A stretch of 17,084 nt of DNA from positions 1 through 17,084 of the forward strand of contig DBXQ01000090.1 of NCBI GenBank assembly GCA_002309955.1, read 5' to 3'. Each line of letters opens with the position of its first letter. Within the stretch, counting starts at the first letter, position 1. The translations under genes and the position numbers were made by a program. Under the pieces are notes generated by a model. The model did no database searches. It was not told the DNA's origin and saw nothing but the letters and a program-made list of their open reading frames with translations. The DNA is from Bacteroidales bacterium UBA1208 (lineage in GTDB: Bacteria > Bacteroidota > Bacteroidia > Bacteroidales > P3). Of this stretch, positions 6,855 to 14,903 are shown in pieces.

Positions 6855-7619
6855 ATGGCTTTATTATCTATACGCAATTTGCATGCCTCGATTGGCGACA
6901 GGGAGATTTTGAAAGGTGTGAATCTCGAAATCAACGCGGGAGAGGTGCATTCCATCATGGGTCCCAACGGAAACGGTAAGAGTACACTGGCAGGCGTCGT
7001 TGCCGGAAACAGCAAATATACCGTGACCGAAGGCGAAGTGATATACAAAGGGAAGAACATATTGGACATGCCGGTGGATGTGCGTGCCTGCGAGGGCATT
7101 TTCCTCGGGTTCCAATATCCGGTGGAGATACCGGGAGTGAGCATCACCAATTTTATGCGCACCGCTGTAAACGAGCAGCGCAAATACCGCGGCCTCGACC
7201 CGCTGTCGGGTTCGGAGTTTCTGAAGATGATGGAGGAGAAGAAGAAGGTGGTGGAGATGACCACCAAACTGGCTAACCGTTCGGTGAACGAGGGCTTCAG
7301 CGGCGGCGAGAAAAAGAAGAACGAGATTTTCCAGATGGCGATGCTCGATCCTACCTTGGCCATCCTCGACGAGACCGACTCGGGATTAGACATCGACGCA
7401 CTGCGCATTGTGGCAAGCGGCGTGAACAAACTGCGCAGACCCGACAATGCGACGGTTGTCATTACACACTATCAGCGTCTGCTCGACTATATTGTGCCGG
7501 ACTTTGTGCATGTGCTGTACGAAGGGCGCATTGTGAAGACGGGGCCCAAGGAGCTGGCCTTGGAACTGGAGCAGAAAGGCTATGAGTGGATTAAGGAAGA
7601 ATTGGAAAGCGGAAAGTAA
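6855..7619 (+). CDS. sufC: Fe-S cluster assembly ATPase SufC
   Basis: 254 residues, the usual SufC length. SufC is the cytosolic ABC-type ATPase that drives conformational change in the SufBC2D scaffold during iron-sulphur cluster assembly. Seen: Walker A GPNGNGKS (36-43), Q-loop in FLGFQYPVEIPGVS, the SufC-type signature FSGGEKKKNEI (148-158), Walker B LAILDE (168-173) with DSGLDIDAL, and the H-loop VITHYQRLL. The Suf-specific GE(K)K(K)xEI signature separates it from transport ATPases. It is first in its operon, directly behind a promoter, and is followed by sufD; sufB, which usually precedes it in Bacteroidales, is not in the window. Confidence 0.96.
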   Translation: MALLSIRNLHASIGDREILKGVNLEINAGEVHSIMGPNGNGKSTLAGVVAGNSKYTVTEGEVIYKGKNILDMPVDVRACEGIFLGFQYPVEIPGVSITNFMRTAVNEQRKYRGLDPLSGSEFLKMMEEKKKVVEMTTKLANRSVNEGFSGGEKKKNEIFQMAMLDPTLAILDETDSGLDIDALRIVASGVNKLRRPDNATVVITHYQRLLDYIVPDFVHVLYEGRIVKTGPKELALELEQKGYEWIKEELESGK

Positions 7620-7625
7620 TTGGCT

Positions 7626-8909
7626 ATGGAAAAATTAGTGAAAGAATTCCGCGACATACAGCCACGCATGAGGAAAAACGAGGTGTGGCGGAATGTGGAT
7701 TTTGCGGCACAGCTGACCGAGGACCTGACGTTGTCGCAAGGCGAACGCCAGACGGCCGAATACCGCTGCAACATACCGAATCTCGACGCCATCCGGGTGG
7801 TGGTGGAGAATGGCTATTGCCACGAAGAGTTGAAGGTTGACGAACAGGGGGTCACCAGCGGCAGCCTGCGCGAAATAAGCGGCAAGCGGGCGGAATTTGT
7901 GCGGCAGTATTTCGGCAAATGCGCACCGCAGCCGAACCCCTATCTGCAATTGAACACTGACCACTATACCGACGGGGTGTTCATCTATGTGCCCGACGGG
8001 GTGCATGTAAAACAGCCCATACAGCTGCAGTCGGTCATCAATGCCGGCCACGGCCTTTTCCTGCAGGTGCGTAACCTGGTGGTGGTGGGACGCGGAAGCC
8101 ATGTAACACTGGTGCACTGCGACGACTCGTACGACAATGCCCCTGCCTTTGCCAACAATGTGACAGAAGTATATGTGGGAGCCAACTCGTATGTGGAGTT
8201 CTACAAGATGCAGAACCTCAATAATACGACAGGACTTCTGAACCACACCTACGCCTGGATGGAGCAGGGAGCGTCGCTGCGCTCGGTGGCAGTGACGCTG
8301 AATGGAGGCCATATCCGCAACCACAGCGAAATCCGCATGATGGGCGAGCATTGCGATGTGCAGGCCCACGGTCTGTTCCTCAACGACCAGGAACAGGAGG
8401 TGGACAACTACATCTTTGTCGACCACGCCTGCCCGAACTGTCACAGCCGCGAACTGTTCAAGGGCATTCTGGATGACTCGGCACGCGGAACATTCAACGG
8501 CCATGTGCTGGTGCGCGACGGAGCCGTGAAGACTGAAGCCTACCAGTCGAACAACAATATACTGCTCACCGACAAGGCTATTATCAACACAAAGCCTTTC
8601 CTCGAGATATACAACGACGATGTGAAATGCTCGCACGGCAGCACGATAGGCCAACTGGACGAGCAGGCATTGTTTTATATCCGCTCGCGTGGAGTGAGCG
8701 AACGCACAGCACAGACACTGCTGCTTTATGCCTTCTGCGACGAGGTTCTGGCACAGATAGAGTTCGAACCCCTGCACGATACGCTGGTGGACATGGTGAA
8801 GAAGCGTCTGCACGGCGAACTGACACTTTGCTCGGACTGTGCCCTTCACTGCGGTTCGCCCTGCAACGGGCCGGAAGCTAATTTCTATATAGACCCCACC
8901 AAACTCTAA
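7626..8909 (+). CDS. sufD: Fe-S cluster assembly protein SufD
   Basis: 427 residues from ATG 7626 (MEKLVKEFRDIQ); a TTG at 7620 overlaps the sufC end and is less likely. SufD is the scaffold subunit partnering SufB and SufC2. The central beta-helix core is clear: VYVPDGVHVKQPIQLQ, LVVVGRGSHVTLVHCDDS, YVEFYKMQNLN, HSEIRMMGEHCDVQAHGLFL, FVDHACPNCHSRELFKGILDDSARGTFNGHVLVRDGAVKTEAYQSNNNILL, then the family-defining DDVKCSHGSTIGQLDEQALFYIRSRGV with His337, the residue expected at the SufB-SufD cluster-assembly site. Assignment to SufD rather than SufB rests on length and core. The last 30 residues carry C402-x2-C405-x3-C409-x3-C413, an unusual cysteine cluster. The start is 6 nt after sufC. Confidence 0.93.
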   Translation: MEKLVKEFRDIQPRMRKNEVWRNVDFAAQLTEDLTLSQGERQTAEYRCNIPNLDAIRVVVENGYCHEELKVDEQGVTSGSLREISGKRAEFVRQYFGKCAPQPNPYLQLNTDHYTDGVFIYVPDGVHVKQPIQLQSVINAGHGLFLQVRNLVVVGRGSHVTLVHCDDSYDNAPAFANNVTEVYVGANSYVEFYKMQNLNNTTGLLNHTYAWMEQGASLRSVAVTLNGGHIRNHSEIRMMGEHCDVQAHGLFLNDQEQEVDNYIFVDHACPNCHSRELFKGILDDSARGTFNGHVLVRDGAVKTEAYQSNNNILLTDKAIINTKPFLEIYNDDVKCSHGSTIGQLDEQALFYIRSRGVSERTAQTLLLYAFCDEVLAQIEFEPLHDTLVDMVKKRLHGELTLCSDCALHCGSPCNGPEANFYIDPTKL

Positions 8910-8913
8910 ACCC

Positions 8914-10521
8914 ATGCGCAAGGTCCTGACCGTTCTGCTACTGCTGGTCCTGACGGTATCCACCACAGAGGGGCAAAGTCATCTAACCTACAAGATGTCG
9001 TCGGCCGATATGAGCAGGATGGAACGTGCCGTGCAAGACTATAACAAAGGGCGCTACAGACCTTCGACCGAGGAGTTGCGCAAACTCTCGTCCATCTATC
9101 CCGACAACCCCGATATCTATTTCTATCTGGGGCTGAATGCGGTGAAGCGGAACTTCAATGTTGCGGGCATACGGCGTTATTTCCCCCAGGTGTTGAAACT
9201 CAATCCTTCATACCCCAACGCTGTGGCCCATTACTACATGGGGCTTATCCATTACACCGACGAGCAGTATGACGAAGCCGAGGCCGATTTTAAGCGCTAC
9301 TTTGATTTGGCCAACAACGCTGGCACACCCGAGAGCGATGCCATCTACATGGAAGCGTCGAACTATCTGTATTGGTCGTCGTTCCTGGCCGAAGCCTACC
9401 GCAATATGGCTCCTTTCGAGCCGTATGTGGTGCCGGGGCTGTCGTCGGCCGAAGACGAAACGATGCCTTTCATCACTCACGACGGCCAACATGCCTATCT
9501 GCTACGCACCACCTCATCGGTATCGCGTGCCTCATATTATTCGCACGAATTGGAACAGAAGACGCTACAGCTGTATGAGTGTGACCGGAAAGACAGTCTT
9601 TTCGGCACCGCCCGCCTGCTGAAGGCTCCCTTCAACCAAGGCGACCCTGAAGGAGGTGTGACACTGACAGCAGACAACGGGGAGCTGTATTACTCGGTCA
9701 TACGGCGTTTCCGTGGCTATAACAACAGCGATATTTATTATACCCGCCCCGACAGCAACGGCTGGCAGCCTATCGTCAACGCGGGCGACAATGTCAATGG
9801 AGCCGACACCTGGGAGTCACAACCCTCGATAACTCCTGACGGGCAATGGCTTTATTTTGCTTCAAACCGTAAGGGGGGCTTGGGAGGCACGGACATTTGG
9901 CGATGCCACCGCAAAGCCGACGGTACGTGGGGTAAACCCACCAATCTGGGGTCGGCGGTGAACAGTGCGGGAAACGAACGCTGCCCCTTTATCCATGCTG
10001 ACGGACACACCCTCTATTTCTCGTCCAACGGCTGGCAGGGCTTTGGTGGATACGACATGTATTTTATCGACCTGGACCAGCAAGAGCAGACCAAACCCAT
10101 CAACATGGGACTACCCATCAACACGGAGGAAGACGACATTGCTTTCGGCATTACACCCGAAGGGACACATGCCTATTATGCTGGACGGACATCGGGGCCT
10201 GACCGATTGGGGGGACAGGATGTGCTGATGTTTGAGCTCTACTCCGCTGCACGTCCCGAAGAAATGAGTATGCACCGTGGCGTGACAGTTGCAGCCGACG
10301 GCAGCCCCCTCCGAGCCACCTTGACAGTGGAACACGGCACTGGAGTTCCAGCCGTGTATCATGCCGACACGAAAGGCTGTTTCACCATCATGTTTTCCAT
10401 CGACAAGGCCAACACCATTACCGTTTCCGCACCCGGCTACCGTCCACAGAGTTTCAGCCTCCCTGCCGGACGCAACCGAAAGATTTCCCTACCTGCCACC
10501 ATCACCCTGCAACGACAATAA
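8914..10521 (+). CDS. PorE-like TPR + PD40 beta-propeller + carboxypeptidase-regulatory-like protein lacking the OmpA domain
   Basis: 535 residues with a Sec signal peptide (MRKVLTVLLLLVLTVSTTEGQ) and no lipobox. Residues about 30-140 contain TPR-like helices (PDIYFYLGLNAVKRN, AVAHYYMGLIHYTDEQYDEAEADFKRYF). Residues about 180-440 contain repeated PD40/WD40-like blades (PSITPDGQWLYFASNRKGGLGGTDIW; PFIHADGHTLYFSSNGWQGFGGYDMYFIDL; GITPEGTHAYYAGR). Residues about 450-535 form a carboxypeptidase-regulatory-like beta-sandwich. This is the domain order of PorE, the T9SS component whose C-terminal OmpA-like domain binds peptidoglycan, but this frame stops right after the sandwich. The next 30 nt lead straight into the ABC transporter, so no split OmpA part is present. 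The gap to sufD is only 4 nt. It could be a PorE paralogue or another envelope sensor. Confidence 0.78.
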   Translation: MRKVLTVLLLLVLTVSTTEGQSHLTYKMSSADMSRMERAVQDYNKGRYRPSTEELRKLSSIYPDNPDIYFYLGLNAVKRNFNVAGIRRYFPQVLKLNPSYPNAVAHYYMGLIHYTDEQYDEAEADFKRYFDLANNAGTPESDAIYMEASNYLYWSSFLAEAYRNMAPFEPYVVPGLSSAEDETMPFITHDGQHAYLLRTTSSVSRASYYSHELEQKTLQLYECDRKDSLFGTARLLKAPFNQGDPEGGVTLTADNGELYYSVIRRFRGYNNSDIYYTRPDSNGWQPIVNAGDNVNGADTWESQPSITPDGQWLYFASNRKGGLGGTDIWRCHRKADGTWGKPTNLGSAVNSAGNERCPFIHADGHTLYFSSNGWQGFGGYDMYFIDLDQQEQTKPINMGLPINTEEDDIAFGITPEGTHAYYAGRTSGPDRLGGQDVLMFELYSAARPEEMSMHRGVTVAADGSPLRATLTVEHGTGVPAVYHADTKGCFTIMFSIDKANTITVSAPGYRPQSFSLPAGRNRKISLPATITLQRQ

Positions 10522-10551
10522 CACGCTAACAACAAACCCTAATACAGAACC

Positions 10552-12384
10552 ATGCACGACATTTGGCGCGTATTCCGATACCTCAAGTTTTATCCGTTGA
10601 ACATAACGGCAAACTTGATATTCAATATGCTGGCCGTGTTCTTTAATCTGTTCACGTTTGTCACCATCGTGCCTTTTGTCGAGTTGCTTTTTGGAAGTTC
10701 CCAGCCTGCAGAGCCGTTGCCGCCTTTTGCCTTGAGCCAAGAATACCTGTCGCTGTTTATGACCCACTCGCTTGCTGCCTTGAAGACACAATATGGCTTG
10801 TGGTCATGTCTGGTGGGCTTTGCACTGGTCTATCTGGCCTTTTCGTTTTTATCGAACCTATGCCGCTACGCAGCGCAGTATGTCATCAGTCCTATGCGGA
10901 ACGGCATTATCATGCGGCTGCGGGACGACATCTATGAGAAGATAACCATTCTGCCGGTATCCTACTTCAATTCGCGCAGGCGCGGAGACATCATCAGCCG
11001 CATGTCGAACGACTTGTCGGACATAGAGTGGGGCGTGCTCACCTCCATCATATCGTTGGGGAAAGACCCTGTGAACATTATCGTGTTTGCCGCAGTCCTC
11101 ATCTTTATCAGTCCCCGGCTGTTCCTCTATTTCTTAGTCATCATGCCTGTGGCGGTATGGCTTATCGGAATTATTGGCCGCAGCCTGCGACGTTCGTCCA
11201 CGAAAGGGCAGACGGAACTGGGGCATTTGTTTGCCGTACTGGAGGAGTCGCTGTCGGGCATCCGCACCATCAAGTCGTTCAGCCAAGAGGGACGGAGCGC
11301 CGACACATTCGACAAAGCGAACAGCAACTATACCCGCCGCATGATACAGGTGGCCACCCGCCGCGAACTGAGCAGTCCGCTGTCGGAAGTGCTCCTTACC
11401 ATCGGGCTGGTGTTTATCCTTATTCTGGGCGGCATAGCGGTGCTGCAAGGGGAGCTGCTGTCCTCGGTATTTATACTCTTTATCATACTCTTCGCCCGCC
11501 TCATCCCGCCGGTGCAGTCAATTGTAAGAGTGTATAACAATCTGCAAAAAGCCAACGCCGCAGCAGCTCGTATTTTCGAAATCATGGATGCCGACGAGAC
11601 CATCTACGAGAAACCTGAAGCCCCACACCTTGATGGTTTCCATGAAAACATCGTGTACCGCAACGTATCGTTTGCCTACCGTACCGACCAAGAGTCCGAA
11701 CCCATCTATGTGCTTCGCAATATCGACCTTACTATCCCTTGTGGTAAAACCATCGCCATAGTCGGGCCCTCGGGAGCCGGAAAAACGACCCTTGTGGATT
11801 TGCTTCCCCGATTCTACGACAGCACCGAAGGAGAGATACTCATCGACGGCATCCCTATCACCGACTTGAACATCAACAGCCTCCGGGCCCAGATAGGACT
11901 GGTTTCGCAGGACTGCATACTCTTTAACGACACTGTGGCAAACAACATTGCTTTTGGCCGCACAGAATACAGCATTGATGATGTAAAAAAGGCTGCTACC
12001 ATAGCCCATGCCGACGAATTCATCAACCTGCTGCAAGAGGGCTACGACACCAATATCGGGGACAGCGGAATCACACTCAGCGGTGGCCAGCGCCAACGGC
12101 TGAGCATAGCCCGTGCGGTGCTGAAAAACCCGCCTATCCTTATTCTTGATGAGGCCACCAGCGCCCTCGACACCGAAAGCGAACTGGCCGTTCAGCAAGC
12201 CCTGAACCACCTGATGAAAGGGCGCACATGCATCATCATCGCCCACCGGCTTTCAACGATACGCCATGCTGACCACATCATCGTCATGGACCACGGCATC
12301 ATTGCCGAACAGGGAACACACCAGCAACTACTGGCTGCCAACGGTTTGTATAAACGATTGATGGACATGCAGTCATTCCATTAA
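10552..12384 (+). CDS. MsbA-like ABC exporter (fused permease and ATPase)
   Basis: 610 residues, the size of a half-transporter that works as a homodimer in the inner membrane. Six membrane segments are visible: about residues 15-45, 80-110, 165-190, 190-215, 280-305 and 305-330. NBD motifs: Walker A GPSGAGKT (405-412), Q-loop LVSQDCILFND, signature LSGGQ (509-513), Walker B ILILDE with Asp533 and catalytic Glu534, D-loop SALD, and H-loop His565 in IIIAHRLSTIRHADHI. All catalytic residues are intact. The family includes lipid A/phospholipid flippases (MsbA) and multidrug or peptide exporters. No peptidase C39 domain or precursor peptide is next to it, so a lipid flippase role is the best guess. 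It lies 30 nt after the PorE-like gene. Confidence 0.9.
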   Translation: MHDIWRVFRYLKFYPLNITANLIFNMLAVFFNLFTFVTIVPFVELLFGSSQPAEPLPPFALSQEYLSLFMTHSLAALKTQYGLWSCLVGFALVYLAFSFLSNLCRYAAQYVISPMRNGIIMRLRDDIYEKITILPVSYFNSRRRGDIISRMSNDLSDIEWGVLTSIISLGKDPVNIIVFAAVLIFISPRLFLYFLVIMPVAVWLIGIIGRSLRRSSTKGQTELGHLFAVLEESLSGIRTIKSFSQEGRSADTFDKANSNYTRRMIQVATRRELSSPLSEVLLTIGLVFILILGGIAVLQGELLSSVFILFIILFARLIPPVQSIVRVYNNLQKANAAAARIFEIMDADETIYEKPEAPHLDGFHENIVYRNVSFAYRTDQESEPIYVLRNIDLTIPCGKTIAIVGPSGAGKTTLVDLLPRFYDSTEGEILIDGIPITDLNINSLRAQIGLVSQDCILFNDTVANNIAFGRTEYSIDDVKKAATIAHADEFINLLQEGYDTNIGDSGITLSGGQRQRLSIARAVLKNPPILILDEATSALDTESELAVQQALNHLMKGRTCIIIAHRLSTIRHADHIIVMDHGIIAEQGTHQQLLAANGLYKRLMDMQSFH

Positions 12385-12387
12385 TGT

Positions 12388-12580
12388 GGGTTCTATTTAT
12401 TTGTTTTCATTGTCGTTTTTCTTCTCCGCTGACGCTATCGAAGTGCCACTGGCACTTCTTCACTTCGGGACGCAGGTGTCTTGTTGTTGATAATCACCGC
12501 ACTGCGCCTTACGGCTTGTACGGTGTTATGAAAAGTCTCACCTCTTCGAGGTGATTTATAGAAGTCCTCTAAATAGAACC
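12388..12580 (-). repeat. Dispersed structured intergenic repeat, copy B (inverted relative to copy A)
   Basis: Read on the minus strand it starts with TAGAACC/GGTTCTATTTA ends (12570-12580; another ATTAATAGAACCC at 12585-12597). It then has GACTTCTATAAATCACC (12550-12566), a hairpin CACCTC-TTC-GAGGTG (12539-12553), ATAACACCGTACAAGCCGTA (12510-12529), a long hairpin GAAGTGCC/GGCACTTC (12440-12458), and CAAATAAATAGAACCC (12388-12403). The outer ends GGGTTCTATTTAT and TAAATAGAACC form an imperfect terminal inverted repeat. Compared with copy A, one T-A pair in the first stem has become C-G, which conserves pairing. It lies 3 nt past the ABC exporter stop codon. Confidence 0.72.
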
Positions 12581-12633
12581 ATCCATTAATAGAACCCATC
12601 TAATCACGGTTCCACACCCTTAACAAGGGGTAT

Positions 12634-12676
12634 CTTGTGCAGTAGCTCAAGAGCCAGCAACAATTTTTATTTTTTT
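12634..12676 (+). terminator. Possible Rho-independent terminator of the sufC operon
   Basis: An interrupted hairpin, TTGTGC...GCTC-AA-GAGC...GCAACAA (12634-12662), is followed by TTTTTATTTTTTT. Stem quality is modest but the T-rich tail is good. It lies 250 nt past the ABC exporter stop, beyond repeat copy B. Confidence 0.42.
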
Positions 12677-12694
12677 CAATTCGAAAATTAGTTG

Positions 12695-12702
12695 TATCTT
12701 TG
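12695..12702 (+). promoter_or_regulatory. -7 promoter element (TATCTTTG) for the small protein/fimbrillin operon
   Basis: TATCTTTG in an AT-rich setting; the -33 region is T-rich (TTTT) rather than TTTG. The predicted start is around 12708, giving an AT-rich leader of about 187 nt (12708-12894) with a small AATGTT-AAAA-AACATT hairpin at 12845-12860 and an A15 run abutting the start codon. Confidence 0.6.
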
Positions 12703-12894
12703 TCATACTATTAATAATAACAAAAATATCATAATATACTAATATTTATGCATATATAAAAAAATCATTAACAAATACATTAGTTCATTTTTATATTTTT
12801 ATCAACATTTCTCGGAATCACAGACGGATAAAAAACAGTTACCAAATGTTAAAAAACATTAAAAATATTTATTAATAATCAAAAAAAAAAAAAA

Positions 12895-13107
12895 ATGCAA
12901 AAAAAGAACACAACCTACCAGAAACCACAACTCACAGTGGTATCGTTTCAGGTAGAAATTGGCCTTATGGGAGCATCGAACGGTGAAGGTCAACTCGATT
13001 TCGGAGGCAATGCCGACCGCGGATTATTGGCTCCTGGACAAACCGACGACCGTTCAGGTTTAGGCCAGTACCAGAATGGTGGCAACATCTTTGGAGAAAC
13101 ATTGTGA
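12895..13107 (+). CDS. Small 70-residue YxKP-motif protein preceding a fimbrillin-like gene
   Basis: MQKKNTTYQKPQLTVVSF begins a basic N-terminal segment with Tyr8-x-Lys-Pro11 and a short beta-strand-like stretch (LTVVSFQVEIGLMGASN), followed by about 40 residues rich in Gly, Asp, Asn and Gln with GGN repeats and no cysteine. There is no signal peptide. From general knowledge, Bacteroidales genomes hold many short proteins with a YxxPxxxVV start and a small-residue motif (here MGAS) near residue 25, of unknown function. Its start follows an uninterrupted A15 run. It ends 26 nt before the lipoprotein gene and shares its promoter. Whether it is a precursor peptide, a regulator or a secreted factor cannot be decided. 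The frame is supported by position behind a promoter and a codon pattern like its neighbours. Confidence 0.66.
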   Translation: MQKKNTTYQKPQLTVVSFQVEIGLMGASNGEGQLDFGGNADRGLLAPGQTDDRSGLGQYQNGGNIFGETL

Positions 13108-13133
13108 GGTTAAGAATCAAAAAATTATTGACA

Positions 13134-14828
13134 ATGAAAAAGAGTATTTTATTAGTCCTCTGCATGGCAACGATGGTGACTGCCGTGCTGACATCATGTA
13201 AGAAAGACAACGACACCGTGTCGTTCCGTGCCACCATATCGTCATACCAAAACACGGGTAAAGATTCGAAGGTATATATCGACGCCAACCGCTATGCCAA
13301 CTGGCATGACCAGGATGAACTCATTATAAACGGGACCAACTATACGTTGGAGGTGTCCCAATCGGACAACAACCAAATAGCCTCCATCAATGGCGTTCCC
13401 GTCGTCACTGATGACAATGGCGGCTACTATGCCTTCTATCCTGCAGAGAAAGCACTGACCACGCCGGCCACCGGATTCCCGGAGATACTGCTGCCGCAGG
13501 TGCAGATCTACCGCAACGACAATCCCGACAACCCCGCCCAGGGCAACCAGATAGTCGAAGCACCTATGGCTGCCTATTGTCCTGCCAGCCAAACCCCGGC
13601 CACACTCAACTTCACCAACCTCTGCGCCCTGCTGAAGATTGAACTCGACGAACCCATGGAAGTGGGCTATATCACCGTGAGCAGCTCCAACAAACCGCTG
13701 TGGGGCAAAGCCACCATCACCGGCACCACTACTCCTACCCTCTCCGCGCCCAATATTTCGGAGATGTACTCTACCGATAACACTGTCACCCTCGACTGCA
13801 CCGCTCTTGGCCTCCACGGCCCCAATTCAGATGCGTCTGCAGGTGTCACCAGTGCCGGTCCATTCTACATCGTGTTGCCCCCCGCCACTGGTGTGGCAGG
13901 ACTTACCGTCAATGTCTATGTATTCACAGGCACCAACAGCGACCAAAGCCGCCGCACATTATTGAAATACTCCAAGACAACAGACAACACAGTACCCATT
14001 GCCGCCAATAAACTCTACGTCACCGGCGACCTGCCCGAAGAAGGTGAAGTAGTGCCCGATGCACCATTCCCCCACCTCAGCACAGGCGAGTTTTCTGTGG
14101 CTGGTACCACTGCGTTAAATGGCAGCTATACCTCTACGAAAAAGATACGCTTTTCTCTCGGCAATCTGCAATACCAGACCACCGACCACATTTGGCGCTT
14201 TGCACCGAACCAGTGGACTACCCTCAAAAATAATCAAGGGCAAGGCAATTGGATTGACCTCTTCGGTTACGGCACAAGCGGCATCAACTACAATCCCACC
14301 TCAACAGCTAATACATCTTCCCTTTATGCAACTGGTGACATCTGCAACACCGAAAACGACTGGGGCGTAAACGCGATAAGCAACGGCGGCAACCAACCCA
14401 ACAAATGGCGTACTCTTACTTATTCAGAATTGGAACATCTGTTTAATTCAAGAGGGGGCTTTAACATTTCGGGACCTGTTTCAAATAATCTTCACTATAC
14501 CAATTGCACTGTTCATAACGTCAAGGGCATGATTATTCTGCCTGACGATTTCCCCTATAACCAAAGCCCTTATAATTCTTATAATTGGGATTGGCAACGT
14601 TTAACCAATGCACAATGGGCCCAAGCAGAGGCACTTGGTGCAGTCTTTATTCCTATCACAGGCTACAGAACTGGCACAACTATAAAAAATTATAGTTATA
14701 TGGGATACTATTGGTGCAGTACAGTGAGCCCTTATAGTAGAATGTGGTTCAACGGCAATGGTGAAAACTACGATTCGCCGAATCGATACATTGGCAATGC
14801 TGTACGCCTTGTACGCGATGTGAACTAA
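13134..14828 (+). CDS. Fimbrillin-like lipoprotein with C-terminal FISUMP-like domain
   Basis: 564 residues from ATG 13134 (MKKSILLVLCM); an in-frame ATG at 13104 overlaps the preceding gene and would displace the signal peptide. Lipobox LTSC gives Cys22. Residues about 25-305 resemble Mfa-like/fimbrillin domains: VSFRATIS, WHDQDELIING, YYAFYPAEKAL, LLPQVQIY, APMAAYCPA, LNFTNLCALLKIEL, GPFYIVLPPATGVAGLTVNVYV, NKLYVTGDLP. Residues about 308-564 match a domain common in Bacteroidales surface proteins: KKIRFSLGNLQYQ, WRFAPNQW, WIDLFGYGTSG, WRTLTYSELEHLF, VKGMIILPDDF, GYYWCSTVSPYSRMW and final GNAVRLVRDVN, FISUMP-like. The C-terminal half is clearly lower in GC than the N-terminal half. Expected to be surface exposed; adhesion or polymer binding is an inference. 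A strong terminator follows. Confidence 0.82.
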   Translation: MKKSILLVLCMATMVTAVLTSCKKDNDTVSFRATISSYQNTGKDSKVYIDANRYANWHDQDELIINGTNYTLEVSQSDNNQIASINGVPVVTDDNGGYYAFYPAEKALTTPATGFPEILLPQVQIYRNDNPDNPAQGNQIVEAPMAAYCPASQTPATLNFTNLCALLKIELDEPMEVGYITVSSSNKPLWGKATITGTTTPTLSAPNISEMYSTDNTVTLDCTALGLHGPNSDASAGVTSAGPFYIVLPPATGVAGLTVNVYVFTGTNSDQSRRTLLKYSKTTDNTVPIAANKLYVTGDLPEEGEVVPDAPFPHLSTGEFSVAGTTALNGSYTSTKKIRFSLGNLQYQTTDHIWRFAPNQWTTLKNNQGQGNWIDLFGYGTSGINYNPTSTANTSSLYATGDICNTENDWGVNAISNGGNQPNKWRTLTYSELEHLFNSRGGFNISGPVSNNLHYTNCTVHNVKGMIILPDDFPYNQSPYNSYNWDWQRLTNAQWAQAEALGAVFIPITGYRTGTTIKNYSYMGYYWCSTVSPYSRMWFNGNGENYDSPNRYIGNAVRLVRDVN

Positions 14829-14858
14829 TCCCAGAGATTATAATACACACAAAAAAAA

Positions 14859-14890
14859 CAGAGGGTACCTTTCGGGTGCCCTCTGTTTTT
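14859..14890 (+). terminator. Rho-independent terminator of the fimbrillin-like operon
   Basis: CAGAGGGTACC (14859-14869) pairs with GGTGCCCTCTG (14875-14885) with one G-T wobble and a short TTTCG loop, followed by TTTTT. An A8 run precedes it, so it may also work in the opposite direction. It lies 30 nt past the stop codon. Confidence 0.9.
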
Positions 14891-14903
14891 AACTGCACAA
14901 CAG

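Noticed and set aside
7635..8966. Long (443-codon) open frame on the minus strand across sufD
   Set aside because: It is antisense to a clear sufD; the translation is His/Val/Cys-rich without domain logic, a common shadow in this codon usage.
10552..12384. Bacteriocin or RiPP exporter role for the ABC transporter
   Set aside because: No C39 peptidase domain and no precursor or modification enzyme nearby; the small YxKP protein lies beyond a repeat, a possible terminator and its own promoter.
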